NCBI GenBank assembly: GCA_934647145.1
Contig: CAKUFB010000127.1
Coordinates: 1 to 7,419, forward strand
DNA from: an uncultured Clostridia bacterium
GTDB taxonomy: Bacteria; Bacillota; Clostridia; Christensenellales; Aristaeellaceae
Length of the DNA: 7,419 nt
Direction of reading: 5' to 3'
This document shows positions 7,417-7,419 of this stretch, one piece after another. Below the pieces are notes generated by a model. The model saw only the letters and a list, made by a program, of their open reading frames with translations, was not told where the DNA came from and ran no database searches. Numbering within the stretch: the stretch's first letter is position 1; each line of letters starts with the position of its first letter. A program made the position numbers and the translations under genes.

Positions 7417-7419
7417 AAT

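Overview
This looks like part of a contig from a GC-rich anaerobic Firmicute, most likely a gut-type Clostridia lineage (possibly a metagenome assembly). The reasons are the strong AGGAGG-type ribosome binding sites, a two-domain acyl-CoA dehydratase activase locus, and GC-rich genes with AT-rich promoter islands. Palindromic intergenic repeats also fit. The taxon is an inference; no marker gene is present. Both ends look like assembly or rearrangement boundaries: the left end is a 47-base C homopolymer abutting a perfect hairpin, and the right end is a multi-armed palindrome.

Left part (1-481): no convincing gene. It holds the C run, a 12-bp perfect GC hairpin, two more stem-loops, and about 300 bp without a supported gene. 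Part of that stretch, next to the first gene, may be a short remnant resembling the end of that gene.

Middle, minus strand (5261 down to 482): a compact three-gene unit. A MarR-family regulator (4747-5193) is transcribed from a near-perfect sigma-A promoter (TTGACA, 18 bp, TATAAT) with a dyad CTAAC-ATG-GTTAG at the expected start point. It is followed by a 980-residue protein with two ASKHA-type activase domains, a Cys-rich segment and a DUF2229/HgdB-like part (1725-4667), then by a 413-residue HgdB-like protein (482-1723). The last two are separated by one base (TGA T ATG). From memory, the family is usually one polypeptide of about 1400 residues, so here it appears split but translationally coupled. 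Such proteins are expected to use ATP hydrolysis to drive low-potential electrons through [4Fe-4S] clusters. No separate dehydratase subunits lie in the window, so the substrate is unknown.

Right part, plus strand (5495-7291): a tightly overlapped operon of an ECF-type sigma factor (5495-6049), a two-TM basic protein that could be its membrane anchor or anti-sigma factor (6036-6386), a seven-TM protein (6376-6990) and the 5' end of a probable PrsW-like membrane protease gene (6987-about 7121). Overlaps are 14, 11 and 4 bp. This has the logic of a sigma factor released by regulated intramembrane proteolysis. The protease gene breaks off after about 45 residues and runs, out of frame, into the last 46 codons of a sortase-anchored surface protein (VPKTGD, hydrophobic stretch, KKKRAR). 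The join is either a real deletion or rearrangement, or a chimeric assembly. A 111-bp palindromic element (7306-7416) closes the window.
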